The notes beneath the pieces are model-generated. The model had not been told where the DNA came from. It was given only the letters and a program-made list of their open reading frames with translations, and ran no database searches. Below, piece after piece: positions 23,573-33,581 of a stretch of DNA of 64,000 nt (position 1 is its first letter; every line of letters begins with the position of its first letter). A program made the translations under genes and the position numbers. Source of the stretch: Blastomussa wellsi (lineage: Eukaryota; Cnidaria; Anthozoa; Scleractinia; Plerogyridae); NCBI GenBank assembly GCA_947652115.1, contig OX393574.1, positions 11,671,012-11,735,011 of the forward strand, in the 5' to 3' direction.

Positions 23573-24502
23573 CTAACTTGATAGGCAGAAACACTTTTTT
23601 ATTATTTCTTTAACTGCTTGCCTTAGTCCTCTGATTTTCCAACAATAAAGAAACGGGTTAAGAGATGAATTAAACGTAACAAGGGACAACGTTAGTTCCC
23701 AAACAAGGGCAAGAGACTCTGTGACATCATCGGTCAAAGCGACAACAACTGTTGCTATACCGAATGGAAGATAACATGCAACTAATGCCATTTGCACCCA
23801 CAGTGCACTGTAAACTGTTCTTCTGTATCCTGCTACATTCTTTGGAGTTTCTCCTCCTCTTGTTTGCTGTCCTTGAAGAACATGGTTCTGTACACGAAAT
23901 CGGTGATGGCGAAGCGTAAGAAAAATTTTCGTGTAACAGAAGGTTGAGGTTACTATACCAACCAATACACATATACAGAGGATTGCTGTAGTGATAAAAT
24001 AGTTGTAGAGGTACGTCATTGCAGTGGCGCTGCTAAGAAGCCAAAACAGAATTATAGTGATCCAAACTCTCTTCAAAGATACCATGTGTTTGTACCTTAT
24101 TCCTAACATCAGAGCAAGAAGTCTGTCCACACTTATTGCAGTCAAAGTTAATCCTGAAACTCCACAGAAAACTACAGCTGCGATTTTAGAAATAGTTTCA
24201 AGGTAGTAACAACGTTTGGAGTTTTCTGAAGACATTAAAAATGAAATATAGAGAGGCTGCAGAATAAGACCCACGCATAGATCGGTGCTCGAAAGACAAC
24301 GAAACAAAAGCCTTGATGAAACATGAAGGGACGTCACTTTCGAAAAAGCAATAATGATCACAGCATTCCCCAAAAATGCAGTGATGGATATTAGAATGTT
24401 TAATGTTGAAACAAATATGTTTAGATGTATTCCAATATTCGTCGCTGAGCAAAAGAACTCTTGAGCAGAGGTGTAGTTTCTATCTTCAGGAAACTCGGCC
24501 AT
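23573..24502 (-). CDS. Class A GPCR, orphan, intronless (GPCR 2)
   Basis: A complete 309-residue paralogue of GPCR 1 in the second duplication unit; 13 substitutions and no gaps. Landmarks are the same: FLGN in TM1, SSTDL in TM2, DRL for DRY, W154 in TM4, CYLP in TM6, NPFLY in TM7. Four of the 13 differences cluster in the third intracellular loop (residues 207-216), the region that usually contacts the G protein, and three are in TM4-TM5 and the TM3-TM4 loop. The N-terminus gains a Tyr for Cys at residue 10 but keeps the N-linked glycosylation sequon. Both copies lack stops or frame changes, so both appear functional. The ligand is unknown. Confidence 0.93.
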   Translation of the reverse strand: MAEFPEDRNYTSAQEFFCSATNIGIHLNIFVSTLNILISITAFLGNAVIIIAFSKVTSLHVSSRLLFRCLSSTDLCVGLILQPLYISFLMSSENSKRCYYLETISKIAAVVFCGVSGLTLTAISVDRLLALMLGIRYKHMVSLKRVWITIILFWLLSSATAMTYLYNYFITTAILCICVLVGIVTSTFCYTKIFLTLRHHRFRVQNHVLQGQQTRGGETPKNVAGYRRTVYSALWVQMALVACYLPFGIATVVVALTDDVTESLALVWELTLSLVTFNSSLNPFLYCWKIRGLRQAVKEIIKKCFCLSS

Positions 24503-24563
24503 TTTCGTTTTCGTAGATTAAATGCTGTACGCTTCACAAATGAGTGAACAAGTAAGCTCCACG

Positions 24564-24571
24564 TTTTTATA
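24564..24571 (-). promoter_or_regulatory. TATA box candidate of GPCR 2
   Basis: TATAAAAA on the coding strand, 62-69 bp upstream of the ATG. This would place transcription start roughly 30-35 bp before the start codon, a short leader. Position is conserved with GPCR 1, where the sequence is TATGAAAA. Confidence 0.5.
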
Positions 24572-24926
24572 GCTCAGGATCGATCTGGATTTGTCATGAT
24601 CGAAGGAACTGTATCTCCTAATGATTCATCGTGTTGACAACATTTTCCAATGGTTGTAAAAAGATTATAATCAGCTCCTGAAGTTGGAGTGACCTATGAA
24701 ATAAAATATTTCCGTGTAAGTGCGAATACATGAAAGGAGTAGAGCAGTTTTCAATTTAGTGTCGGAAGCAATCGGCGAGCTGTTTTTTGTTTAGCATTAC
24801 AACGCTCAGTGAATGGTTTAAAGTTCTCGCGTCTTTTTTTAACCAATCAAAAGAAAACAAAACCAACAGTGACTCACGCTGTGAAAACAAGAAACGGAAG
24901 AGCGGCTAATATCACCACTCATACCT

Positions 24927-25219
24927 GGAGGTGGTCAATTGTCTATTCATGAAACATTGTCATTGTACCAAGTGATGTAAATGCGACTGTTCATTGCCTC
25001 TCGAGGCCCATCGATGAATCACAGACCATTCCAATGAAACTTAAAAGGCGTCTCAGCTATAAGCATCATTATCAGTTTCAAAATGTTAGACCTAAGAAAT
25101 TATTAGATGCATCAAAATATCTTGTAGACACAAGTGATTTATTCAAAAGTGAAGACATACAACTGCAAAATGCTAGAAATGTTGAGTCATACCATGAGGT
25201 TGCTCTAAGTAGCCTTTGA
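24927..25219 (+). pseudogene. Helitron-type replicase fragment (DUF6570-like), unit 2
   Basis: Duplicate of 20985-21281 with the same one-base deletion near the start but without the later stop, reading through to LQNARNVESYHEVALSSL and a stop at 25219. The shared deletion shows that the fragment was already dead before the duplication. Confidence 0.6.
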
Positions 25220-25330
25220 TTATCATAATTTTGGAAATGTCAAAAACATGCATAGGTCTTTTAGAAGCTGAACAATAATGGTTTTATTTTTTAAAGCAGT
25301 ACTCGACAAATGATTAGAACCCACTAGGAA

Positions 25331-25640
25331 AACTCGGCGATTGGAAAACATTTCTTGGAAGCCCATGGGGATACAAGCCTCCTCAAAGAAAGCCAGTTTC
25401 ACATACTCCGAAAGTGTCAAGGGAAATTTGATTGTCTCGTCTATGAGATGCTTTTTATCAAGGAACGTGATCCAAGTTTAAACACGCAAACTGATTCCAT
25501 CCGTGCGAAACTTTTTGCTTCAAAGAACATTCCAACACTTCTCATATGATTGTCTTATTTAGTATTTATATTTTTTCCCATCATTATCACTTTGACTTGA
25601 TAATGACGTTAGCTCAACGTCGAAACGTCGTCGTTTTTTA
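25331..25640 (+). mobile_element. Penelope-like element, 3' fragment
   Basis: The plus-strand frame to a stop at 25549 has the C-terminal end of the Penelope GIY-YIG region (IGKHF...HGD, LRKCQGKFDCLVYEMLFIKE, SLNTQTDSIRAKLF). It is followed by a conserved 3' tail with a stem-loop and GAAACGTCGTC at 25595-25633. Everything upstream, including the reverse transcriptase, is absent; its left edge coincides with the end of duplication unit 2. Confidence 0.75.
25595..25633 (+). ncRNA. Degenerate hammerhead-like motif in Penelope tail
   Basis: A perfect 6-bp stem (GACGTT/AACGTC with loop AGCTC) is followed directly by GAAAC, as in stem II plus the GAAA core of a hammerhead. The CUGANGA box is represented only by TTGATAA (two core mismatches), so activity is unlikely. 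Penelope-like elements are known to carry hammerhead motifs in their terminal repeats. Confidence 0.35.
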
Positions 25641-26169
25641 AAACAACTTTCTTAATATGCTTTTAAGAAATATTTTATCGCAGTTTTTTATCGTTAAATG
25701 TTTTAAAAAGTCGCTTTTTCTACGAATTCATAACAACGCTAAATAGATATTTCTTTGCTGTCTTAGAATTCTGTATGTGTAATTTCAAGAAAACGTAGAG
25801 CAAATTTTGTTCCAAGCGTTAAACATGATTGAATTTTGATGTTTTCTGGCAAGGTTCGAAAATATTTTTAGCCTGATTTTTGATCAAAAATAAACGCCGA
25901 CTAACTGCCGGCAGTGTTCAAGATATCGCTTACTGTCTTAATTGCTGTTCTCAATGCCCTCTGAAATGATTATAGTAGTAATCGATGTTGATGTTCTTGG
26001 GCGTAAATATGTTTTATATGTTTCGCCTACGGCTCGGGCTAAAATGAGTCGGGTTAAAAACAAATTTACTCCCGCGAACATCAACTCTATTGTTATATTG
26101 CTCAGCTTCCAAAGCTCGATGTTTGGTTTTGAGATTTTCAAATTCATGCTAAAAATGTGACAGTGTCCC
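25641..26169. other. Non-coding stretch
   Basis: No gene. AT-rich, with short opposed open frames at 25940-26160 that do not look protein-like. Confidence 0.4.
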
Positions 26170-27440
26170 TTTAATTATTACAAAAGATATATAAGTTTAG
26201 TTAAAAAGAAAATTTAGCTTAAAATTTTATAAAAAAACTAGATTGAAAACAGTTTTACACCTAAGTTGACTCGTGAGAAAAAATAAGGGTTACATTTTTT
26301 TTAAGTCAGTTATCGCGTTTTCCAAGTGCCTGAAGCAGATGTAAGGTTAACATTTCATATTAGTGTAGCTTCTTTCCGGAATACTGCCGACTCCAGAAAT
26401 TTTACTGAACCTTTTAAGAGTTTGAATTTCACACCCGATTAACTTCGTTTAGCTGAAAACACTGGTAAGTTGAGAAACCCTGAACTTCATTTGATTGCCA
26501 TCGCGGCTCAATGGGGACTATACGATAGAGGTGAGAATAGGTTTTCATACCTCATTATTGCCGTTTGTTTGCCGAACCTGGGTATAAGTAAATCGCCTAC
26601 CAGAATCGAACATTTCGCGTGAATCGAACCATGATGCTTGCGAGCAATGAACTACTTGGAACGCTTAATTTTATTGCGTTCATTACGAGAAACTCGCATT
26701 TTTATTGATATCACAAAATCGGCTGAAGAGGGGCTCGAGACGACGCTTTTGTTGACTAGAAATTAATGTGTTGTGTTATTTCGGCTATTTTCGTTAAATC
26801 ATTAACAACTTAAAAGGCCTTGATAGCAGTAAATTAATATTACTAGTAGATTAATTTCACGGAATACAAAAGTTATACTCTCACTCACCTTTCTGTTTTG
26901 TATTCACAGTTTAGTTCATTTCTAGCCAAATACCTATAACACTCCAACAAATTTTTCAATCCTACGTTATGGCGTGAGAAACCGTCGGCTGCAATCGACA
27001 TAAAAATGAACGTCAAGGCGCTCAAATTGTAAGTAATCAGCTGCTTTTAGAAATCAGAAACCTCACGCTCTCGGATAACACGAGAAGAAAAACAAACAGA
27101 CAGACACGTCATTTCTTGAATTTCCTCCTTCTTACCTCCTTTAGACAAGGCAGCAAATAACAGAGAGCACCTTTTGATGTCTGATTATGAATACAATGTT
27201 TTGCTATAGTCAAAATAATCGAGACCTTGGTAAGCGTTATCACTCGAAATCATCAAGGCTGATATTGGTTTCCGACACATGTGCATAAACCGAATGTCAA
27301 TAGAAATTATTGTAATATACACACCGCTTCAAAGTTCCCCCTTTGAGACACTCCGTCTTTGAAAAAAATAAATAAATGCTATTTGGAGGAATTAGTTTTT
27401 TTAATTACATTTACTCAAAATTTAAAAGGATCAATAATTT
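26170..27440 (+). repeat. Duplicated module, copy 1
   Basis: Similar, with gaps, to 29400-30420 and more closely in its last part (27006-27400, core ATGAACGTCAAGGCGCTCAA) to 29976-30440 and 32803-33270. No coding potential. Confidence 0.65.
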
Positions 27441-27493
27441 AAATCTAACATATGACCACAATCACATATGACTACAATCAATGTAAAAATATA

Positions 27494-27860
27494 ATGAACG
27501 TCATGGCGCTCAAATTGTTAGCAAGTAATCAGCTACAGCTGCTTAAAGAAATGAGAAACCTGATCACGATCTCGTGACAGACAGGCACGTCATTTCTTGA
27601 ATTTTGCACTAATTGTATAACCAATTGCAATTTAAGATAACATTTCGTCCCTCCTTTTGACAAGGCAGCGAATCACAGAGATCATTTTTTTGATGTGTGA
27701 TTATGAATTCAATTTTTCGGCGATAATGAAAATAATCGATACCAAGGTTAGCGTTATCATCCGAAATCGTCAAGGCTGATGTTAGTTTCCGACGCATGTG
27801 CATAAACAGAATGTAGAAATCGTCTTCACCGTTTCAAAGTTCCCCTTGTGAGACACTCAA
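27494..27860 (+). repeat. Duplicated module, partial copy
   Basis: Starts ATGAACGTCATGGCGCTCAA and aligns with 27006-27400. It lies only about 90 bp after the previous copy, in tandem. Confidence 0.65.
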
Positions 27861-28399
27861 AAGGGGAATACCTTAACGCCTTTCATTTGGAGACTCTTTG
27901 GAGGCATTGAAGCAGATATTGTTGTGCCGAGTCCACTCATGCAAGTTGGCTAAGCTGTTCTGCATGTAGCTGCTGTGTCCGAGGGTCTTGATGTTACGAT
28001 ATAGTTTAGTGTCGTCAAAATATCTCCCATAGCAACATCATGCCAATTGCAATATTGGAAATTTTTCAAGTTCTCACTTCTATTGTCCTCGGCCAGCAAC
28101 AGTCAGGAAATTACTTAGATGCATTATCGATCGTAAAATCGACATAGTGAAAACAAAACAGGTGCATGGTCATTTGGCGATACTGCAATGAAATCCCATT
28201 TGGTGACAAAGATTATGAAAAACATATTTCCTCGGTTCTTTGAAGGATAGGCACTAGCTATTGTAGTTTTAATTTCCTGCTCAAGCGAAAGAGGCTACCA
28301 TTATCACTGCCTAAGAATTAACCGCGCGTATGAGTCAAAATGAATAGATTTTCATTAGACAACACTGTCACCATTTTTATCTGTAGCATGATTTTGGAA
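27861..28399. other. Non-coding stretch
   Basis: No gene found and no clear repeats. Confidence 0.35.
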
Positions 28400-28599
28400 A
28401 TTTCATAAACATACATCGATCTTTGGAAGTTGAACAAAAATGGTTTTATTTTCCAGAGCAGTATTCGACAAATGATTAGAACCCATTAGGAAGTGAGGAT
28501 GGCTAACGATGGTGAGGATGGAAACGGATTGTGATATCGATTTTTAAAAAAGCGTCAAAATGTCAGGATCTCAGTTAAAGATTTTTTGACCACAATATC

Positions 28600-30466
28600 G
28601 TTGAAATTCTGCGACAATGTTGCTGCAGTGTGGACTTTCTTCATGAAATTGCTTTTAATAATTTAGTTAGAGCTAATTATTAAGACGGAATCCGTCAGCA
28701 CTTCGAGCATTCATTGGACAAAATTATGTACCAAAATGATTTACACCTTATTGCAAGCTTTTGTGTTACTACTTCAAATGTATTATCAAGAGAAATCTTT
28801 TCTAACAACACCAAACATCGTAAACAAATTTCGAAGTTCCACTGAATTCCACTGAATCTCTTAAAAGGTGTGAGATTTTTCCTATAGCTTGCGAGCTCCG
28901 AAATTCATTTTCTCAGTCTCTGATAAGAAATTGTTGTACCAAAATTATTTACACCTTATTGCAAACTTTTTAGTTACTGCTTCAAATATCTTATCAAAAG
29001 AAATCTTTTCTAACAACACCAAACATCGAAAACAAATTTCGAAGTTCCACTATAATTCCACTGAATCGCTTAAAGACGATTTTACAAAATGGCTACACGT
29101 TAGATTTTGCCTACAGTTTGTGATCTTTAAAATTCATTTTCTCGGGTTCTGTTAAGAAATTGTTGTCGGTGTTATCGCGGATAATTACTTACATCTTTAC
29201 CTTTTATTAAGGGTAAAAAATGACGCAACATTATTTAAATTATTCTGGTACTCGATTTTTGTCCAACTCGAATAAATATTACTCAACTTCCTGATGGAGT
29301 CCGTCTTAAGTTCTTATTACACAAATGTAGGGACCATTTCGTGAGGCAATTACATCATGACGATGGTACATTGTTGTTTAGATAAAAACAGATTAAAATG
29401 TTGTATTATTTAAAAGTAGGATTTCGAAAAAATATATTTATTATATAAAGAAATATAAATATTTTAGCAGAAAAAAAATTAGCCGTAAATTGTATAAAAA
29501 CTACATTTAAAAATAGTTTTAAAGGCTACAGTTTTTTTAATGTCAGTTATCGCGTTTTCCAAGAACGTGAAGCAGATGCAACGGTTTATCTTAGTGTACC
29601 TTCTTTCGGGAATACATCCAACTCAAGAAGTTTTACTGAAACGTTTCAGAAGCTTAAATTTCTCACACGATTTGCTTCGTTTAGCTGAAAATACTGGCAC
29701 GTAGGGAAACACGCATTTTTTGTGACTACCCAAAACGGATGACTACAATTGCTAGCCAGAAATTGATGTGTTGTGTTATCTCGGAAATTTTCGTTAATTC
29801 ATTTAAAAGGCCTTGAAAAATTGATATAGTAATAAATTAATCTCACGGAATACAGAAGTAATATTCTCACTCACCTTTCTGTTTTGTATTCACAGTTTAG
29901 TTCATTTCTAGCCAAATACCTATAACACACTGGTCAACAAAGCGTGAGAAAAGGTCGGCTGCAATCAACATAAAAATGAACGCCAAGGCGCTCAAATTGT
30001 AAGTAATCAGCTGCTTAAAGAAATCAGAAACCTCACGCTCTCGGAAGAAAAACAAACAGACAGGCACGTCGTTTATTGAATTTCCTCCTGCTTACCTCCT
30101 TTTGACAAGGCAACAAATAACAGAGATCACCTTTTGATGTCTGATTATGAATACAATGTTTTGCGAAAATCAAAATAATCGAGACCTAAATAAGCGTTAT
30201 CACCTGAAACCATATAGGCTGATATTGGTTTCCGACACATGTGCATAAACCGAATGTCAATAGACATTATTGCAATATGCACACAGTTTCAAATTTCCTT
30301 CTTTGAAAAAAATAACAAATGCTATTTGGACGAATTATTGTTTTTTAAAAATTTTCAAAGTTTAAAAGGATCAATAATTTAAATCTAACAACATATGAGA
30401 TTTCCTTAGAATAAAAATCCTATTGTCGTACTGACAAACCAATCATTAACTAATGAATAGAGGGGG
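28600..30466 (+). repeat. Long direct repeat, copy A
   Basis: Matches 31818-33290 at high identity, except that copy B lacks about 400 bp corresponding to 29575-29980. It begins ATATCGTTGAAATTCTGCG and ends before the palindrome at 30469. Inside, a segment of about 150 bp is itself repeated (28725-28870 and 28935-29075, with TTTACACCTTATTGCAA). Open frames such as 28889-29155 are not recognisable. Confidence 0.85.
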
Positions 30467-30468
30467 TA

Positions 30469-30637
30469 AAGTAGTAGTGCCGGCGTCAATCAAATACCAC
30501 CTCGTCGCTCAAAAATTGTCACATTTTTCGCCGAAGTGAAACAAGCTCGCCTTTTGCTCGCTTCTTCCACTTCGGCGAAAAATGTGACAATGTTTGAGCT
30601 CCTCGGTAGTATTTGATTGACGCCGGCACTACTACTT
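30469..30637. mobile_element. Near-perfect palindromic fold-back element
   Basis: Arms of about 75 bp pair across a short centre near 30553. The outer end reads AAGTAGTAGTGCCGGCGTC and its complement closes the element at 30637. It stands exactly between repeat copy A and the zinc-ribbon pseudogene. Confidence 0.8.
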
Positions 30638-30722
30638 GGCAGAAGAACATTGACACGTTCAATCAATTACATAGAAGTGGCGGTGTCCAAAAAAGGTTCG
30701 CGGAGAAAACAACTGCGAGTGG

Positions 30723-31906
30723 TTGCTAAGAAACCGGCGAAAGAACTGCAACAAAAAGTGCAACGGACAATTTTGCTATCAGCACAAATGGCAAGAGAAG
30801 AAAGGAATGCAGCAGCCGGCGCCATGCCGCGGCTGTGGAATCGGGGTTTTGACTGACTACCGACTATGCAAACAATGCGGAGGGCACACGTTACAGATGT
30901 GGCTAAAACGCACAGAAAAAAACGCGAAGAAAAATTATGCCCATGTTTTGCGCGAGCTGAGGCACAAGCATTTAGAGGTTTGCCCCCAATTAGAGAAAAG
31001 CACCAAAAGCAAAACAAAAATGGCTGAGCAAGTGACGTTGCAGGAAATGGAAGAAGCCCTCGCGGGAATTGACATTGAAAAACTGTTAGAACAAACTTTG
31101 AATGAAATTGACATTGTAAAAATGTTAGAACAAAAACGGTTTGAAATAATTCGTAATGAACTAATTCGGAATGAACAAATTCGGAATACGTTCTTCGACC
31201 ACATTCCTCAGGAAGCTTTGGAGAGGCTGCCCGAACCTCTACTTCCAAAACCTTTCAGCCCCATCGCGCCTCCAAGGCAAAAAAGAGGGACGCCAGCCAG
31301 CTTTCTAAAAATGTTTGATCCAGTCCAACCCCAGACAGTCAAATCGAAAGAAAAATACCACGAATCTCTTGCATGGTTCATGCATGGACCAGAAGCTGAG
31401 GCGGGAATGGAAAGAGGACGCCATTTTATAAAATGGGCGCTCCGGGCGGGAAACGAAAACATGACAGAGCGAATCATTTAAAAGATCCGGGCAAATGTCG
31501 ACACCTCGATGTATATAAGATACGATTTTTCTTATTGGCTGAAACACGTCGAAGAGGGAAATATGATGTTGTGGTATCAACAATTCGAGGGTTCACCCTG
31601 GATAAACCGATATTCAGAAGCGGAAGAATATTTGAATGCAAGGGAAGCGGAACGTCTGGAAATCGACAATGTCGGAAAACCGGACACAAGGTGATATTCG
31701 ATGCCTTTGAAGATGTCTTTGTGAAAGTTGTTATCGATAACGCACCTTTGTTAGGGACAGGACCCTTGCCAGACTGGCTGCGCAACCTTGCACACGGCAA
31801 CGCAATGGTGGCGCTGAATATCGTTGAAATTCTGCGACAATGTTGCTGCAGTGTGGACTTTCTTCAAGAAATTGCTTTTAATAATTTAGTTAGAGCTAAT
31901 TATTAA
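30723..31906 (+). pseudogene. Broken unrecognised gene with zinc-ribbon N-terminus
   Basis: The main frame runs to a stop at 31479-31481. Its clearly protein-like part begins about 30807 (first in-frame ATG) with CRGCG and CKQCG, a CxxCG...CxxCG zinc-ribbon pattern, then a basic helical stretch, a heptad-like segment with IDIEKLLEQTLNEIDIVKMLEQ, and a proline-rich part. After the TAA the same frame continues as good coding sequence (FSYWLKHVEEGNMMLWYQQF, EAEEYLNAREAERLEI) to about 31694, then one frame change leads to FEDVFVKVVIDNAPLLGTGP and LPDWLRNLAHGNAMVAL. The last 30 codons lie in repeat copy B. I do not recognise the family; a mobile-element gene is possible. It is dead as it stands. 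Confidence 0.55.
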
Positions 31907-33290
31907 GACGGAATCCGTTAGCACTTCGAGCATTCATTGGACAAAATTATGTACCAAAATGATTTACACCTTATTGCAAGCTTTTGTGTTACTACTTCAA
32001 ATGTATTATCAAGAGAAATCTTTTCTAACAACACCAAACATCGCAAACAAATTTCGAAGTTCCACTGCATTCCACTGAATCTCTTAAAAGGTGTGAGATT
32101 TTTCCTATAGCTTGCGAGCTCTGAAATTCATTTTCTCAGTTTCTGATAAGAAATTTTTGTACCAAAATTATTTACACCTTATTGCAAACTTTTTAGATAC
32201 TGCTTCAAATATCTTATCAAAAGAAATCTTTTCTAACCACACCAAACATCGAAAACAAATTTCGAAGTTCCACTATAATTCCACTGAATCGCTTAAAGAC
32301 GATTTCACAAAATGGCTACACGTTAGATTTTGCCTACAGTTTGTGATCTTTAAAATTCATTTTCTCGGGTTCTGTTAAGAAATTGTTGTCGGTGTTATCG
32401 CGGATAATTACTTACATCTTTACCTTTTATTAAGGGTAAAAAATGACGCAACATTATTTAAATTATTCTGGTACTCGATTTTTGTCCAACTCGAATAAAT
32501 ATTACTCAACTTCCTGATGGAGACCGTCTTAAGTTCTTATTACACAAATTTAGGGACCATTTCGTGAGGCAATTACATCATGACGATGGTACATTGTTGT
32601 TTAGATAAAAACAGATTAAAATGTCGTATTATTTAAAAGTAGGATTTCGAAAAAATATATTTATTATATAAAGAAATATAAATATTTTAGCAGCAAAAAA
32701 AAATTAGCCGTAAATTGTATAAAAACTACATTTAAAATAGTTTTAAAGGCTACAGTTTTTTTAATGTCAGTTATCGCGTTTTCCAAGAACGTGAAGCAGG
32801 TGAACGCCAAGGCGCTCAAATTGTAAGTAATCAGCTGCTTAAAGAAATCAGAAACCTCACGCTCTCGGAAGAAAAACAAACAGACAGGCACGTCGTTTAT
32901 TGAATTTCCTCCTGCTTACCTCCTTTTGACAAGGCAGCAAATAACAGAGATCACCTTTTGATGTCTGATTATGAATACAATGTTTTGCGAAAATCAAAAT
33001 AATGGAGACCTAAATAAGCGTTATCACCTGAAACCATCAAGGCTGATATTGGTTTCCGACACATGTGCATAAACCGAATGTCAATAGACATTATTGCAAT
33101 ATACACAGAGTTTCAAATTTCCTTCTTTGAAATAAATAGCAAATGCTATTTGGACGAATTATTGTTTTTTTCAAAATTTTCAAAATTTAAAAGGATCAAT
33201 AATTTAAATCTAACAACATATGAGATTTCCTTAGAATAAAAATCCTATTGTCGTAGTGACAAACCAATCATTAACTAATGAACAGAGGGA
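31818..33290 (+). repeat. Long direct repeat, copy B
   Basis: Second copy of 28600-30466 with an internal deletion at about 32795-32802 (copy A's 29575-29980). The two copies bracket the palindrome and the zinc-ribbon pseudogene, as expected from a tandem duplication of a 3.2-kb unit (28600-31817) whose second unit is truncated. Confidence 0.85.
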
Positions 33291-33401
33291 GTAAGTTTCT
33301 ACAGAAACTGTGGTGCTGCGTCGGTGGGAAGTATAACAATATAATTTGGTTTTATCAACTGGGTTGATAATGTCAATTGGCCACCGTAAAGAGATTCAAT
33401 T

Positions 33402-33436
33402 GCTGACGTTTCGAGCGTTAGCCCTTCGTCGGAGCG
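33402..33436 (-). ncRNA. Hammerhead-ribozyme-like motif in Penelope tail
   Basis: On the minus strand the sequence reads CCGACGA, then a 4-bp stem GGGC/GCTC with loop TAAC, then GAAAC. This matches the minimal hammerhead arrangement CUGANGA-stem II-GAAA described for Penelope-like elements, with one core change (C for U at the second position). That change would probably weaken or abolish cleavage. Stem III is very short, as reported for this class. Confidence 0.5.
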
Positions 33437-33581
33437 AATCAAGGAATTGTGTGTCGTGTGTTTTTTATATACAGAAAGATTGAGCTTCGCTATTGGCTGG
33501 TGCCTGGTAACGTGAAAACAACGGAATAAATTAGTTGAATGAAAAGCGTTCGTTGATACCGTGAGAATTGAGAGTGCCGGT

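Larger units (their letters stand above)
21514..25330 (+). repeat. Tandem segmental duplication, unit 2
   Basis: Second copy of 16401-21390, lacking the 1.3-kb segment with the GGCCCGGTTC MITE. It ends abruptly at 25330, where a Penelope-like 3' fragment starts, at the same point in the sequence where unit 1 continues as GTGAGGATGG. Confidence 0.9.

Noticed and set aside
26600..26690. tRNA-like stretch with GAATCGAAC phrases
   Set aside because: No cloverleaf can be drawn: acceptor and anticodon stems do not pair.
28889..29155. 88-codon frame repeated at 32112-32378
   Set aside because: Identity reflects recent duplication; low-complexity composition and no recognisable domain.
30667..31248. 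193-codon minus-strand frame
   Set aside because: Antisense to the zinc-ribbon pseudogene, whose plus-strand reading is far more protein-like.
31305..31800. Minus-strand frames of 92 and 108 codons
   Set aside because: Antisense to the same pseudogene, with no motif.
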